64,000 bases of DNA from Burkholderia oklahomensis C6786 (GTDB lineage: Bacteria > Pseudomonadota > Gammaproteobacteria > Burkholderiales > Burkholderiaceae), in NCBI RefSeq assembly GCF_000959365.1, contig NZ_CP009555.1, forward strand, positions 1,116,001 to 1,180,000, given 5' to 3'. The notes under the pieces were generated by a model, which was not told the origin of the DNA, made no database searches, and worked only from the letters and a program-made list of their open reading frames with translations. The position numbers were made by a program, and so were the translations under genes. Below are positions 9,095-18,100 of this stretch, piece after piece. The first letter of the stretch is position 1, and each line of letters starts with the position of its first letter.

Positions 9095-9448
9095 ATGGGA
9101 TTCTATGGACCCGAGCCGTTCGAAAAAGCGCGCGCCACCTACGTGTGGCTGGGCCTGCGCGTACCCGGCGCCCTCATCGTCGAGGTGGAAGGCAACGCGC
9201 CTCGCTTCACGACTGGCATTCAACTGGTACGCGATCCGCACTTCGTCGGCGGATTGAAGGTGGACGTGATGGGCTGGACGGGGCCGCTGTCGAGCGGCAC
9301 GCAGCCATACCGGGTGCGACATACGTTCCAGGGCGTGTTCCACCCGACGATCGTCGTCCATGGCAGCAACAAGACCGAGGTCGTCGAGGTCAAGCAGATT
9401 CCGCACGAAGAAGCCGACGCGTTCCTGCAGGCGCTCGACGCCGCGTGA
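9095..9448 (+). CDS. Small orphan protein, paralogue of 10085-10462
   Basis: A 117-residue protein with ATG at 9095 (MGFYGPEPFE) behind GGAG; a longer in-frame start at 9083 would bury that site. I do not recognise the family. It is predicted to be mostly beta-strand with no signal peptide or cysteines. It shares a block with the gene at 10085: HFVGGLKVDVMGWTG here against GFIGGVLLEVVGIAG there, each followed by a basic, aromatic segment. It sits between the TOMM operon (divergent) and the Tc toxin locus and has its own strong terminator. Function unknown. Confidence 0.7.
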   Translation: MGFYGPEPFEKARATYVWLGLRVPGALIVEVEGNAPRFTTGIQLVRDPHFVGGLKVDVMGWTGPLSSGTQPYRVRHTFQGVFHPTIVVHGSNKTEVVEVKQIPHEEADAFLQALDAA

Positions 9449-9574
9449 TCGCGGCGCGCCGGCCGGATCGGCACCGGCCGGCGGCGGCGAACGCCGCATT
9501 CCGAATCGTTTGCACGACAATCGAAGACGAATGCTTTAAAAGCCAGAAAATCGTCGAACAAGAACAAGCGAACG

Positions 9575-9618
9575 AAAGAGCCCGGCATCCGGCAACGGAT
9601 CGCCGGGTCTTTTTTTAT
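9575..9618 (+). terminator. Rho-independent terminator after the first small gene
   Basis: A GC-rich hairpin, CCCGGCATCCG / CGGATCGCCGGG with loop GCAA, is followed directly by a run of T's (TCTTTTTTT). It lies about 125 bp after the stop codon at 9448. Confidence 0.85.
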
Positions 9619-9958
9619 CGAACGTCCGGCTGTCTTTCGAAACGGGCGCGCCGCGCCGCGATTATCGAGAAGTAAATGCGCGCCACGCTGCGTTGAATGT
9701 GTTTCGATCCCGACGCTTCGCGATTTTCGAGTGCCGGCGACATCGCATTCATTGCCGACTGTCACAGTCAATGAATACGCCGATCGGAACCGGGACGATT
9801 TCGTGCGCGCATGCGTGCGCGCGTGCATGCCGGCGGAACCGCATTGCGACTGGCCGCAACGAAACCGATTTCGCGCCGAGCAGCTATCTCGTGCGCCGAT
9901 GCAAGCCGGGGCGCGCCGCTGACCGTCGATCCGCCGCACGCCGCACGCCGCACGCGAC

Positions 9959-10014
9959 GTAATTGAGTGTAATGGATTTCGCCGCCCCGCCGCCGTACTG
10001 TTCGTTTCACCGGC
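9959..10014 (+). promoter_or_regulatory. Shared upstream element, copy 2
   Basis: A 22-bp block at 9959-9980, differing from copy 1 at a single position (GAG versus GGG before TGTAATGG), and GTTTCACCGGC at 10004-10014, again 23 bp apart. It lies 126 bp before the ATG at 10085. It probably drives the 10085-10865 pair in step with the gene at 9095. Confidence 0.6.
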
Positions 10015-10084
10015 ACTGCCGCATGCCGGCAACGATGCTTCTCTCGATACATGACGCTGCGGGAAGCGGCGCGCGGAGACCAAC

Positions 10085-10462
10085 ATGAGTTCGTCGGACA
10101 TCATCCAACCACGCCGGGTCCTCGTCTCGGTCGCGAGCGCAAAGGCCACGTATACGGCCTTGAGCCCGCACGTGCCGGGCTTCTTCCATATCGTCGCGGA
10201 AGGCGAAGCGCCGCTCTTCGTCGGCAACATTCATCTCGCGCACGATCCCGGCTTCATCGGCGGGGTGCTGCTCGAGGTGGTGGGCATCGCGGGGCGCCCG
10301 TCGCCGACCGTCAAGAAGTACCGGACGCCGACTTGCTCGTTCGAGAGCCAGTATCACAAGGAGATCTTCATCCGCGGAGCGAACGGGATCATTCCCGTCA
10401 GGGTCGGGCTGTTCTGTCACGACGCCGCGCAAGCGCCCGTGGCGACGCTCGACGCCGAGTGA
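10085..10462 (+). CDS. Small orphan protein, paralogue of 9095-9448
   Basis: A 125-residue protein with no signal peptide. The central block DPGFIGGVLLEVVGIAG and the following SPTVKKYRTPT align with the gene at 9095. The C-terminus differs and carries one Cys (GLFCHD). It is probably an all-beta fold. The next gene starts 61 bp downstream on the same strand and they are likely co-transcribed. The function is unknown. Position and the shared upstream element suggest one regulated group of secreted or accessory proteins, but no export signal is visible. Confidence 0.72.
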   Translation: MSSSDIIQPRRVLVSVASAKATYTALSPHVPGFFHIVAEGEAPLFVGNIHLAHDPGFIGGVLLEVVGIAGRPSPTVKKYRTPTCSFESQYHKEIFIRGANGIIPVRVGLFCHDAAQAPVATLDAE

Positions 10463-10523
10463 GCAGACGAACGCCGCGCTTGCGCTCCGATCGATCGCCT
10501 GACGACAACAACCGAGAACGGGC

Positions 10524-10865
10524 ATGAACCAAGACCTGCTCGCACATATTCGGGCCGACCAGCTCGACGGGAGTATTTTCAACGCGTCCGGACATTCGGT
10601 GACGATCGGTCCGGTCACGCTGGAATTTCGCGTCAGCGGGGAACCGGCTTCCGCAACGGCCGAGCTGTACATCGCGCGGCAGTTGATCGGCGGCTGCACG
10701 CTGAACCCCGCGCATCCGAGCGGCAAGTTCGGCGGCGCGGTCGACAAGCTGAAGTCCGAAGTCGATCTGACGCTCGATGTGCCCGGTAAGAAGCTGGACT
10801 ACAGGCTTACCGTCTGCGCGCCGATCATCGGAGGCACGAGCAAGAGCGGCACGCTCGGCCTGTGA
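10524..10865 (+). CDS. Small orphan protein, third of the set
   Basis: A 113-residue protein (ATG at 10524, preceded by GAGAACGGGC). It has alternating hydrophobic strands, e.g. VTIGPVTLEFRVSG and KKLDYRLTVCAPIIGG, compatible with a beta-sandwich. No clear sequence link to the two preceding paralogues and no known domain. It is followed by a strong terminator at 11116-11158. Function unknown. Confidence 0.68.
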   Translation: MNQDLLAHIRADQLDGSIFNASGHSVTIGPVTLEFRVSGEPASATAELYIARQLIGGCTLNPAHPSGKFGGAVDKLKSEVDLTLDVPGKKLDYRLTVCAPIIGGTSKSGTLGL

Positions 10866-11115
10866 CCGTCGAACGAGGGCCGGCTGACTGCGAACCGGCC
10901 GCCGCGGTGATCCGCGGCGGCGGCAAGCGGGGCACGCGCGACGGGTATCGGCTTCGGCAAATCGTGCGCCGTCGATCCGAAACGGCGCCCGGCAGACTGC
11001 GCATCGTCCGTCCGGAATAAAAACTATTTCGGTAGCACCTTGGTGTCGTTTCGCGATAACACAAGCACGCCCGTCCGAATGCGACGGGAACGACCAAACA
11101 AGAAGCGCGCAAACG

Positions 11116-11158
11116 AAAAACCCGGCGGTCCGGTCAGGATCGCCGGGTTTTGTTTTTT
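11116..11158 (+). terminator. Rho-independent terminator after the third small gene
   Basis: AAAAACCCGGCG / CGCCGGGTTTTGTTTTTT: a perfect 8-bp GC stem extended by A/T pairs with a T-rich tail. It resembles the terminator at 9575 in stem sequence (CCCGGC/GCCGGG). Confidence 0.85.
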
Positions 11159-11880
11159 CGGCCGCGGCCGGGAACGACGCGCGAGCGGCGCGGCGATCCC
11201 GCTTGCGTTTCGCCGATTCCGACATCGGATTGAAATACGTCTGTCAGGATGCCGAATGAGAAGGCGCGGCGAGCGCCGCATGCCGTCGCTTCGAGACGGC
11301 GAAGCCAGGCGCCCCGCTCTTGCGCACCGACATGTAATTCTTAATTAATTGTCAACGCAAATTAACCGCCTTTTAAATGAAATCGGCAAGCCGAGCCAAT
11401 AGCGAACGCATTGCTTCAAAGATGAATTGACTTAATCGAATATCCGCCTAAAGTAGAGCAAGCCACGTTCCGGCAAGCGCGCGAAATCACAAAGAAATCG
11501 CTTGCGCGCGGCGCACGCCACAACGGAGTCCCCACGCATCCACGCAAGAACGGGACACGTCTCGACCTGGCTGCCGGCGGTATGTCCTTGCGGGCGAATC
11601 TTGAGAATCTCGACAGTCGAATTGATCTGACAATAACGATATTGAGACAAGGAATCATTTAATCAGGCATAGCGGCCCGCGTGCACACGGGCAAGCACGC
11701 CTATTGTCTTGAAACGCCGGTATTCGATTTCGCATTGCCTCGGCCGAAGCGGCGCGCGCCGCTCGAGGCCGCCATTGCTGTCCGCGTGAACAGAGTTGCA
11801 ACAGTGAACCAGGCGTTCGGCCGCTCGGCTGCCAGCCGGCGATCGAATGCGGCCGAACGCCATTTCCGGGGGGCGCCACG
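11159..11880. other. Long leader region upstream of the Tc toxin locus
   Basis: About 720 bp without a supportable gene. It contains an AT-rich stretch (about 11335-11440) unusual for this GC-rich part and a second one around 11620-11660. A plausible promoter is listed separately. The open frames are short and lack ribosome-binding sites. The length suggests a long regulated leader, possibly silenced by H-NS-like proteins because of its AT content (inference). Confidence 0.5.
11349..11377 (+). promoter_or_regulatory. Candidate sigma-70-type promoter upstream of the Tc locus
   Basis: TTGTCA (11349-11354) is followed after exactly 17 bp by TTTAAA (11372-11377), inside the AT-rich part of the leader. 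It would give a leader of about 500 nt before the toxin gene. It was judged by eye only. Confidence 0.3.
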
Positions 11881-14800
11881 ATGCTTTCACTCACTCAGCG
11901 CGTACTGACCTACAGCTTTATCGATCGTCCGCCCGTCAATCCGCGCGCGATCGGCACGTCGAACACGGACGCCGCGCTGCTCGCGCAGATCGATGCGCTG
12001 CTCGCGTCGGCCGCCGCGTCGTTCAAGGCCCGCGCGTACGACAACGCGCTCGGCGACTACTTCGCCTGCGAATCGTTGATCTACGCGCAGCTCGATACGC
12101 AATGGGATCCCGGGCTCGGCGGCAGGCTGCGGTCGCGGCTGCCGCGCGATCCCGCGCTGTTCGATTCGCTGCTGTCCGCGACGTCGCAATGGCTGAACGT
12201 GCTGTCGGTGCCGGCGCCCGCGAGTCCCGTGCGGCCCGCGACGCCGCCGCCCGCGCAGCAGCTTGCGGGCGTCGCCGCGCTGCACGGCGCGGGGCTCACG
12301 CCCGTCAGCGCGAATCCGGCCGCGACCGCGCAGGCGCTGTCGGACATGCAGCTCGCATCGCTCTACACGACGCAAGGCAACAGCGCCGCGAGCAGCGCGG
12401 CCGTCACGCGCGCGAAGGCGCTCGACGAGACCGTCGTGAGCGCGTTCTCGCCGCCCCAGATCCCGAATCCGACCGTGCACCCGTCCGCGAATCCGAACGT
12501 CGCGCCGTCCGCGTCGCCGGGTATTCATCCGGCGGCGGCGAGCATGACGCCGCTGCGCGGCATCGATCTCGCGCCGGCGGCGATCGCGCCGATCAAGATC
12601 CTGCCGATTCCGAAGGTGCCGATCACGCTGCTCGCGCAGAAGCAGGTCGGACTCCTGACGGGCAGCGGCGCGCAAGCCGCGGTCAAGACGATCCAGTGGG
12701 CGGCGAGCGGCAATCCGGACATCGCGTCGATCAAGACGATTCTCTACGCGCCGCACGCGGCCGCGGCCGCGCTGCCCGACGCGCTGTCGAACGCGAACAG
12801 CCTGTGGGAGCGCTCGGTGCTGCTCCCGCACGACTACTTCTATACGATCCCGCTCGCGATCGCGCAGTGCTACCAGGCGCTCGGCGATTACGCGAACGCC
12901 GAGACCTACTACCTGCAAGCGGCGGGCTACACGTACCTCAATACGACGACCGAAGGCCCGTACGTATGGGTCGCGCTCGCCGGGCTCTATGGCGCATGGG
13001 GCGACAGCCTCTACCGGCAAGGCGACCGCGCGGGCGCCGCGGCGATCTACAGCAAGGTCGTGACGCCGGGCAGCCCGGCCGCGCCCGCGACGTCGCTCTA
13101 TCAGTTCGCCGGCCTCGCGGTCGCCGCGAAGAGCGCGACCGCGCTCTTGCCGCAGCTCGCGACGCTCGCGCAATCGGGCATCGGCGGCGTATCGGCCGAC
13201 GACGTCGCGATCGCGACGGCGCTCCTAAAAATCTATGCGAAGCTCGTGCAGATCGGCGCGGGGCTCGACTACTGGGGCAACTATGCGGCGGCCGTGCCGA
13301 TCTGGTCGTTCAGCTATCTGCAGCAGGTCGCGATCAACTTCGCGCAGCTCGCGCTGCAGGCGGAAAACCAGGTCGTCAATTTCTGGAACCAGGCCGACCA
13401 GGCGACGCTGACGAAGACCGAGCTCACGAACCAGGTCGCCCAGGCGAACGGCCAGATCAACGCCGCGCAGCAGCAGTTCGCGGTCGCCCAGGCACAGGCG
13501 CAGGCATACCAGGCGGGCGTCACGCTCGCACAGACGCGCGCGACGAACGCCGCAAAAAACGCTCAGGAGTACGGCGCGCTCAACAGCCAGGTGATCATCA
13601 TCCAGGCGACGGGCCAGCAGGTATCGGGCGGCGACGACGGCGACTACAACGGCGTGAGCGCGATGGCGAACCAGTACCTGTCGGGCCAGACGATCTCGGG
13701 CGACTCGGCGACCGTCGCGGCCGCGACCAATCTCGCCGCGAACCGCTTGAGCCAGCAATTCCAGATCGACGGCATGAACCGCACGACGACCGAGATGCAG
13801 CAGGCGGCCGTGCAGGCGCAAGCGCAGCTCGCCGCGGCGAACGCGCAGGTGACGGCGGCGGGCGCGAATCTCGCGGTCGCGCAGCTCAATGCGCAGGCGG
13901 CCGCGCAGACGCTCGGCGTGTTCGACGCGGACACGTTCACGCCGCAGGTCTGGAAAGCGATGGGCGACTTCGTCGCGCAGATCTACGAGCGCTACATGGA
14001 CATGGCGCTGCGCGCGGCGAAGCTGATGCAGCAGGCGTACAACTTCGAGAACGACACGAGCGTGTCGTTCATCAAGGCGTCGTATCAGGGCGTCGTCGAC
14101 GGACTGCTCGCCGCCGACGCGCTGATGGCCGACATCCAGTCGTTCACCGACGATCTCGTCAACGCGACGCGCGGCAAGAAGCAATACCTGAAGCAGTCGA
14201 TCTCGCTCGCGAGCCGCTACGGCTATCTGTTCGAAACGCAGTTGCGCAAGACGGGCACGATGGCGTTCGAGACGACGCTCGACGACTTCGACTCCGCGTA
14301 TCCCGGCACCTGCCAGGGCCGCATCCGGCGCGTGCTCGTGTCGGTGCAGGGCATCGTGCCGCCGACGGGCATCTCCGGCACGCTCGGCAACGACGGCATC
14401 TCGTTCTACCGGCTGCCCGCCGACGTCGCGACGCCGGCCGCGCCGAGCAAGGCGCGCGTGCAGAGCGCGGAGACGCAGGTCATTTCGGACTACGATCCCG
14501 TGCAGGATGCGGTGCTCGCGCCGCCGCCCGACAACCAGACCGGCATCTTCGAAGGCGCGGGCGTCGCGAGCAGCTGGACGCTGAGCTTCCCGCCCGCGCT
14601 CAACGACATCAACTACGGCACACTGACCGACGTCGTGCTGACGTTCATCTACGAAGCGCGCTTCGACCCGCGCCTCGTGCAGCCCGTGCTCGCGCAGCTC
14701 GCGAGCCGGCCCGGCTACTACAACCGCGAACGGTCGATCCCGCTCGCGTGGCTGTATCCGGACCTGTTCTACGGCTTCGTGTCGACGGGCGCGCTGACGC

Positions 14801-15150
14801 TCAACCTGTCCGCCGCGGATTTCCCGATCGACCAGACCGCGCCGACCGTCACCGCGGCGAGCCTGCTCGTCGCGATGAAGCCGGGCACGCCCGCGTCGAA
14901 CGTCACGATCGCGCTGACCGCGCCCGGCAAGGGCGCGATCTCGGGCACGACCGGCGCGACGGGCGCGATCTCGTCGCAAGGCGCGGGCAGCGCGTGGGCA
15001 GGCGTCACGGGCGGCTCCGCGCTCGGCGATTGGACGCTCACGCTGAGCGCCGCCGCGAATCCGTCGCTCGCGCCGGGCGGCAAGCTCGACCTGTCGTCGC
15101 TGATCAATCTCGTGCTCGTCATCGACTACGCGTTCAAGCCGCGCAGCTAA
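11881..15150 (+). CDS. Short TcA-like toxin-complex protein (pore and TcB-binding half)
   Basis: A 1089-residue protein, ATG at 11881 behind GGGGGCGCCACG. The C-terminal ~350 residues resemble the TcA C-terminal TcB-binding region, with SISLASRYGYLFETQLRKTG, DDFDSAYPGTCQGRIRRVLV, GIFEGAGVASSW and DINYGTLTDVVLTFIYEAR. Before that (about 500-700) is a long Ala/Gln-rich coiled coil typical of the TcA translocation-pore helices. The N-terminal ~430 residues are Ala/Pro-rich, with TPR-like repeats (ALGDYANAETYYLQAAGYTY). Full TcA proteins are about 2300-2500 residues, so the N-terminal shell and most receptor-binding domains are absent, as in split TccA/TccB systems but with no TccA partner here. 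The next gene, 37 bp downstream, is the TcB-TcC fusion, so both act in one Tc complex. Confidence 0.82.
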   Translation: MLSLTQRVLTYSFIDRPPVNPRAIGTSNTDAALLAQIDALLASAAASFKARAYDNALGDYFACESLIYAQLDTQWDPGLGGRLRSRLPRDPALFDSLLSATSQWLNVLSVPAPASPVRPATPPPAQQLAGVAALHGAGLTPVSANPAATAQALSDMQLASLYTTQGNSAASSAAVTRAKALDETVVSAFSPPQIPNPTVHPSANPNVAPSASPGIHPAAASMTPLRGIDLAPAAIAPIKILPIPKVPITLLAQKQVGLLTGSGAQAAVKTIQWAASGNPDIASIKTILYAPHAAAAALPDALSNANSLWERSVLLPHDYFYTIPLAIAQCYQALGDYANAETYYLQAAGYTYLNTTTEGPYVWVALAGLYGAWGDSLYRQGDRAGAAAIYSKVVTPGSPAAPATSLYQFAGLAVAAKSATALLPQLATLAQSGIGGVSADDVAIATALLKIYAKLVQIGAGLDYWGNYAAAVPIWSFSYLQQVAINFAQLALQAENQVVNFWNQADQATLTKTELTNQVAQANGQINAAQQQFAVAQAQAQAYQAGVTLAQTRATNAAKNAQEYGALNSQVIIIQATGQQVSGGDDGDYNGVSAMANQYLSGQTISGDSATVAAATNLAANRLSQQFQIDGMNRTTTEMQQAAVQAQAQLAAANAQVTAAGANLAVAQLNAQAAAQTLGVFDADTFTPQVWKAMGDFVAQIYERYMDMALRAAKLMQQAYNFENDTSVSFIKASYQGVVDGLLAADALMADIQSFTDDLVNATRGKKQYLKQSISLASRYGYLFETQLRKTGTMAFETTLDDFDSAYPGTCQGRIRRVLVSVQGIVPPTGISGTLGNDGISFYRLPADVATPAAPSKARVQSAETQVISDYDPVQDAVLAPPPDNQTGIFEGAGVASSWTLSFPPALNDINYGTLTDVVLTFIYEARFDPRLVQPVLAQLASRPGYYNRERSIPLAWLYPDLFYGFVSTGALTLNLSAADFPIDQTAPTVTAASLLVAMKPGTPASNVTIALTAPGKGAISGTTGATGAISSQGAGSAWAGVTGGSALGDWTLTLSAAANPSLAPGGKLDLSSLINLVLVIDYAFKPRS

Positions 15151-15187
15151 GAACCTTCGCAGCCGAATTCCGACCAGGGGGCGAACC

Positions 15188-18100
15188 GTGGCCAAGACAA
15201 GCGGTACCGCTGACGAGATCCTGAACCTGCCGTCGGGCGGCGGATCGGTCAGCGGCGATGGCGGCGACTTCAGCGTCGATCTGAACACGGGCACCGCGAC
15301 GCTGAAGTTCGACCTGACGGTGCCGGCCGGCCCGAACGGCATCACGCCGCCGCACACGCTGCAGTACTCGGCGGGCGCGGGCGACGGGCCGTTCGGCATC
15401 GGCTGGTCGCTCGGCCTGATGACGATCCGCCGCAAGATCACGCCGGCCGCCGGCGGGGCCGAACCCGCGCCGCCCGGCGCGTGCACGCTCGTCGGCGTCG
15501 GCGAGCTGGTCGACATGGGCGCGCAGCGCTTTCGCCCGATCGTCGATGCGACAGGACTGCTGATCGAATTCACGGGCGCGTCGTGGACGGCCGCCGACAA
15601 GAGCGACACGCAATACACGCTCGGCACGACCGTGAACGCGCAGATCGGCAGCGACGGCGCGTTGCCGGTTGCGTGGCTCGTCGACCGCTGCACCGACAGC
15701 GCCGGCAATGCGATCGCATACACGTGGCTCGCCGACGGCGGCAGCCGCGTGCCGCAGACGATCGCGTGGGGCACGTATCAGCTCGTCTTCGCATACGAGA
15801 GCCGGCCGGACGTGCTCGTCGACGGCAGCTACGGCGCGCCCGTCACGCTCGACAAACGCTGCAGCCGCATCGAGCTGCACGTGACGACCGAAGCGCGGAG
15901 CCTCGTGCGAAGCTGGACGCTGCTGTACGACGACGACCACGGACACGGCCGCTCGCAGCTCGCGACGATTCGCGAGCACGGCCATGCGGCGGACGGCTCG
16001 GTGCTCACGGCGCCCGATCGCACGTTCGCGTACTCGAAGTTCGGCGCGCCGGCGCTCGTGCCGGTGACGGGCTGGACGACGCCGCTGTCGGATCCGAACA
16101 CCGATCTCGTCGACCTGAACGGCGACGGGCTGCCGGACATCGTCCATCTCGGCCAAGGGATGCCGACGATGCATCCGAACCTCGGCGGCGGACGCTTCGG
16201 CGCGCCGCGCCCGCTCGCGCGCACCGCGGCGCCGCTGCGCCTGTCGGCGCCCTCCGTCGCGTTCGCGGACATGTCGGGCAACGGCAGCGTCGACGTCCTC
16301 GTGCTCGACGAGCCGTTCTCCGGCTACTACCCGCTGTCCGCGCCGGGCGGCGCCGAGCCGACCGGCTTCGGCCGGCCGATCGTGTTCGAGCGCGCGCCCG
16401 CCGTCTCGCCGGGCGACGTGCGGCTGCGCTTTCTCGATCTGAACGGCGACGGCATCACCGACATCCTGCTCGACACCGGCCGCGGCTGGCTGATGTATCT
16501 GCGCGACGGCCCGACGACGTGGTCCGACGCGCCGCGCGTGCTGCCGCCCGCGCGCACGCCGCCCGTGTCGCTCGCCGATCCGCACGTGCACCTCGCCGAC
16601 ATGACGGGCGACGGCCTGATGGACATCGTGCGCGTGACGGGCGGCGGCGTCACGTACTGGCCCGCGCGCGCGGACGGCGGCTGGGATGCGGCGATATCGA
16701 TGACGCCGTCGCCCGCGTTCGCGCGCGATTTCGATCCGCACCGGCTCGCGCTGTACGACGTCGACGGCGACGGCTGCGCGGATCTCGTCTACGTCGGCCT
16801 GCAATCGGTGACGCTGTGGCGCAACGTCGGCGCGACGCGGCTCGCCGCGCCCATCGCGATCGCCGGCACGCCGATCGCGCTGCCGGGCAGCTATCGGGTC
16901 GTCGACCTGCTCGGCTCGGGCACGGCCGGCGTGCACTTCCAGCTGCCGTCGATCGCGGGCGCGTCGCGCCAGAGCTATCTCGATCTCGGCGGCGGCACGA
17001 AGCCGTATCTGCTGAGCGATCTGTCGCACGGCGCCGCGCAGAGCACGCGCGTCCGCTATCGCACGAGCACCGAGTACGCGCGCGACGACGCGCAGGCCGG
17101 CCAGCCGTGGCGGACCTATCATCCGTTCCCGATCCAGTGCGTCGCCGGCACCGATCAGACCGATCACGGCACGGGCGCGACGACGACGACCCGCTACGCG
17201 TATCACGACGCGCGCTACGATCCCGGCACGCGCACGTTTCTCGGCTTCGGCCGCGTCGACAGCGAGCAGCTCGGCGACGCAACGTGCCCGACGCTGCGCG
17301 TCGAGACGACGTTCCACCTCGGGCTCGATCCGGCCGATCCGAGCCGGCCGCTCACGGGCGACGAAGCGCTGAAGCTCGGCGCGCTGCGCCGCAAGCCGCT
17401 CGTCACCGCGACGTACGGCCTCGACGGCTCCGCGCTCGAGAGCCGGCCCTATTCGGTCACGCGGCACGCGTACGACGCGCTGCTCGTCGCCTCGTCGCTC
17501 GGCGACGGCAAGCGGATCGCGGTGCCGTACTGCACGACGTCGACCGAAGAGCGCTGGGAGCGGCAGAACGCGATCGTGTCGACGCGCACCGTCGACTATC
17601 TCGCGATCACGAACGAAGGCGACGTCACGTTGCAACGCACGCGCGCGCAACGCACCGGCGTCGCCGCGCCCGACCAGGACGTGACGACGACGACGACGCT
17701 CGCGACGGGCGGCAAGAACCTGAGAATGCCCGCGCGCGTGACGCAGACCGCGCCCGACGGCGGCATCGTGTCCGAATCGGTCTGCTTCTACGACGGCGAC
17801 GCGTTCGCCGGATTGCCCGAAGGCCAGGCGACGCGCGGCCTCGTCACGCGCATCGAAGACCGCGTGTTCGACGACGCGTTCGTCGCGTCGATCTGGGGCG
17901 AGAGCGCCCCCGACCTCACGCAATACGGCTACCACCGGCTGCCGGGCGACGCGACCGGCTGGTGGAAGACGCGCCGCGCGCACGAGCGCGGCTCGAACGC
18001 GACCGGCCCGACGCTCGCGACGAAAGGCCCGCTCGGCGCGACGCAGACGCTGCAATACGATGCGAGCGGCCAGCGCGTCGTCAAGGTGATCGACGCGCTC

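Larger units (their letters stand above)
9449..10084. other. Intergenic region between the two small paralogues
   Basis: The region holds the terminator at 9575-9618 and the second copy of the shared upstream element at 9959-10014. The short open frames in between have no ribosome-binding sites or recognisable products, and I see no further gene. Confidence 0.6.

Noticed and set aside
11335..11440. AT-rich patch as a replication origin or attachment site
   Set aside because: No DnaA-box cluster, iterons or repeat flanks are visible; a promoter/leader role for the Tc locus is the simpler reading.
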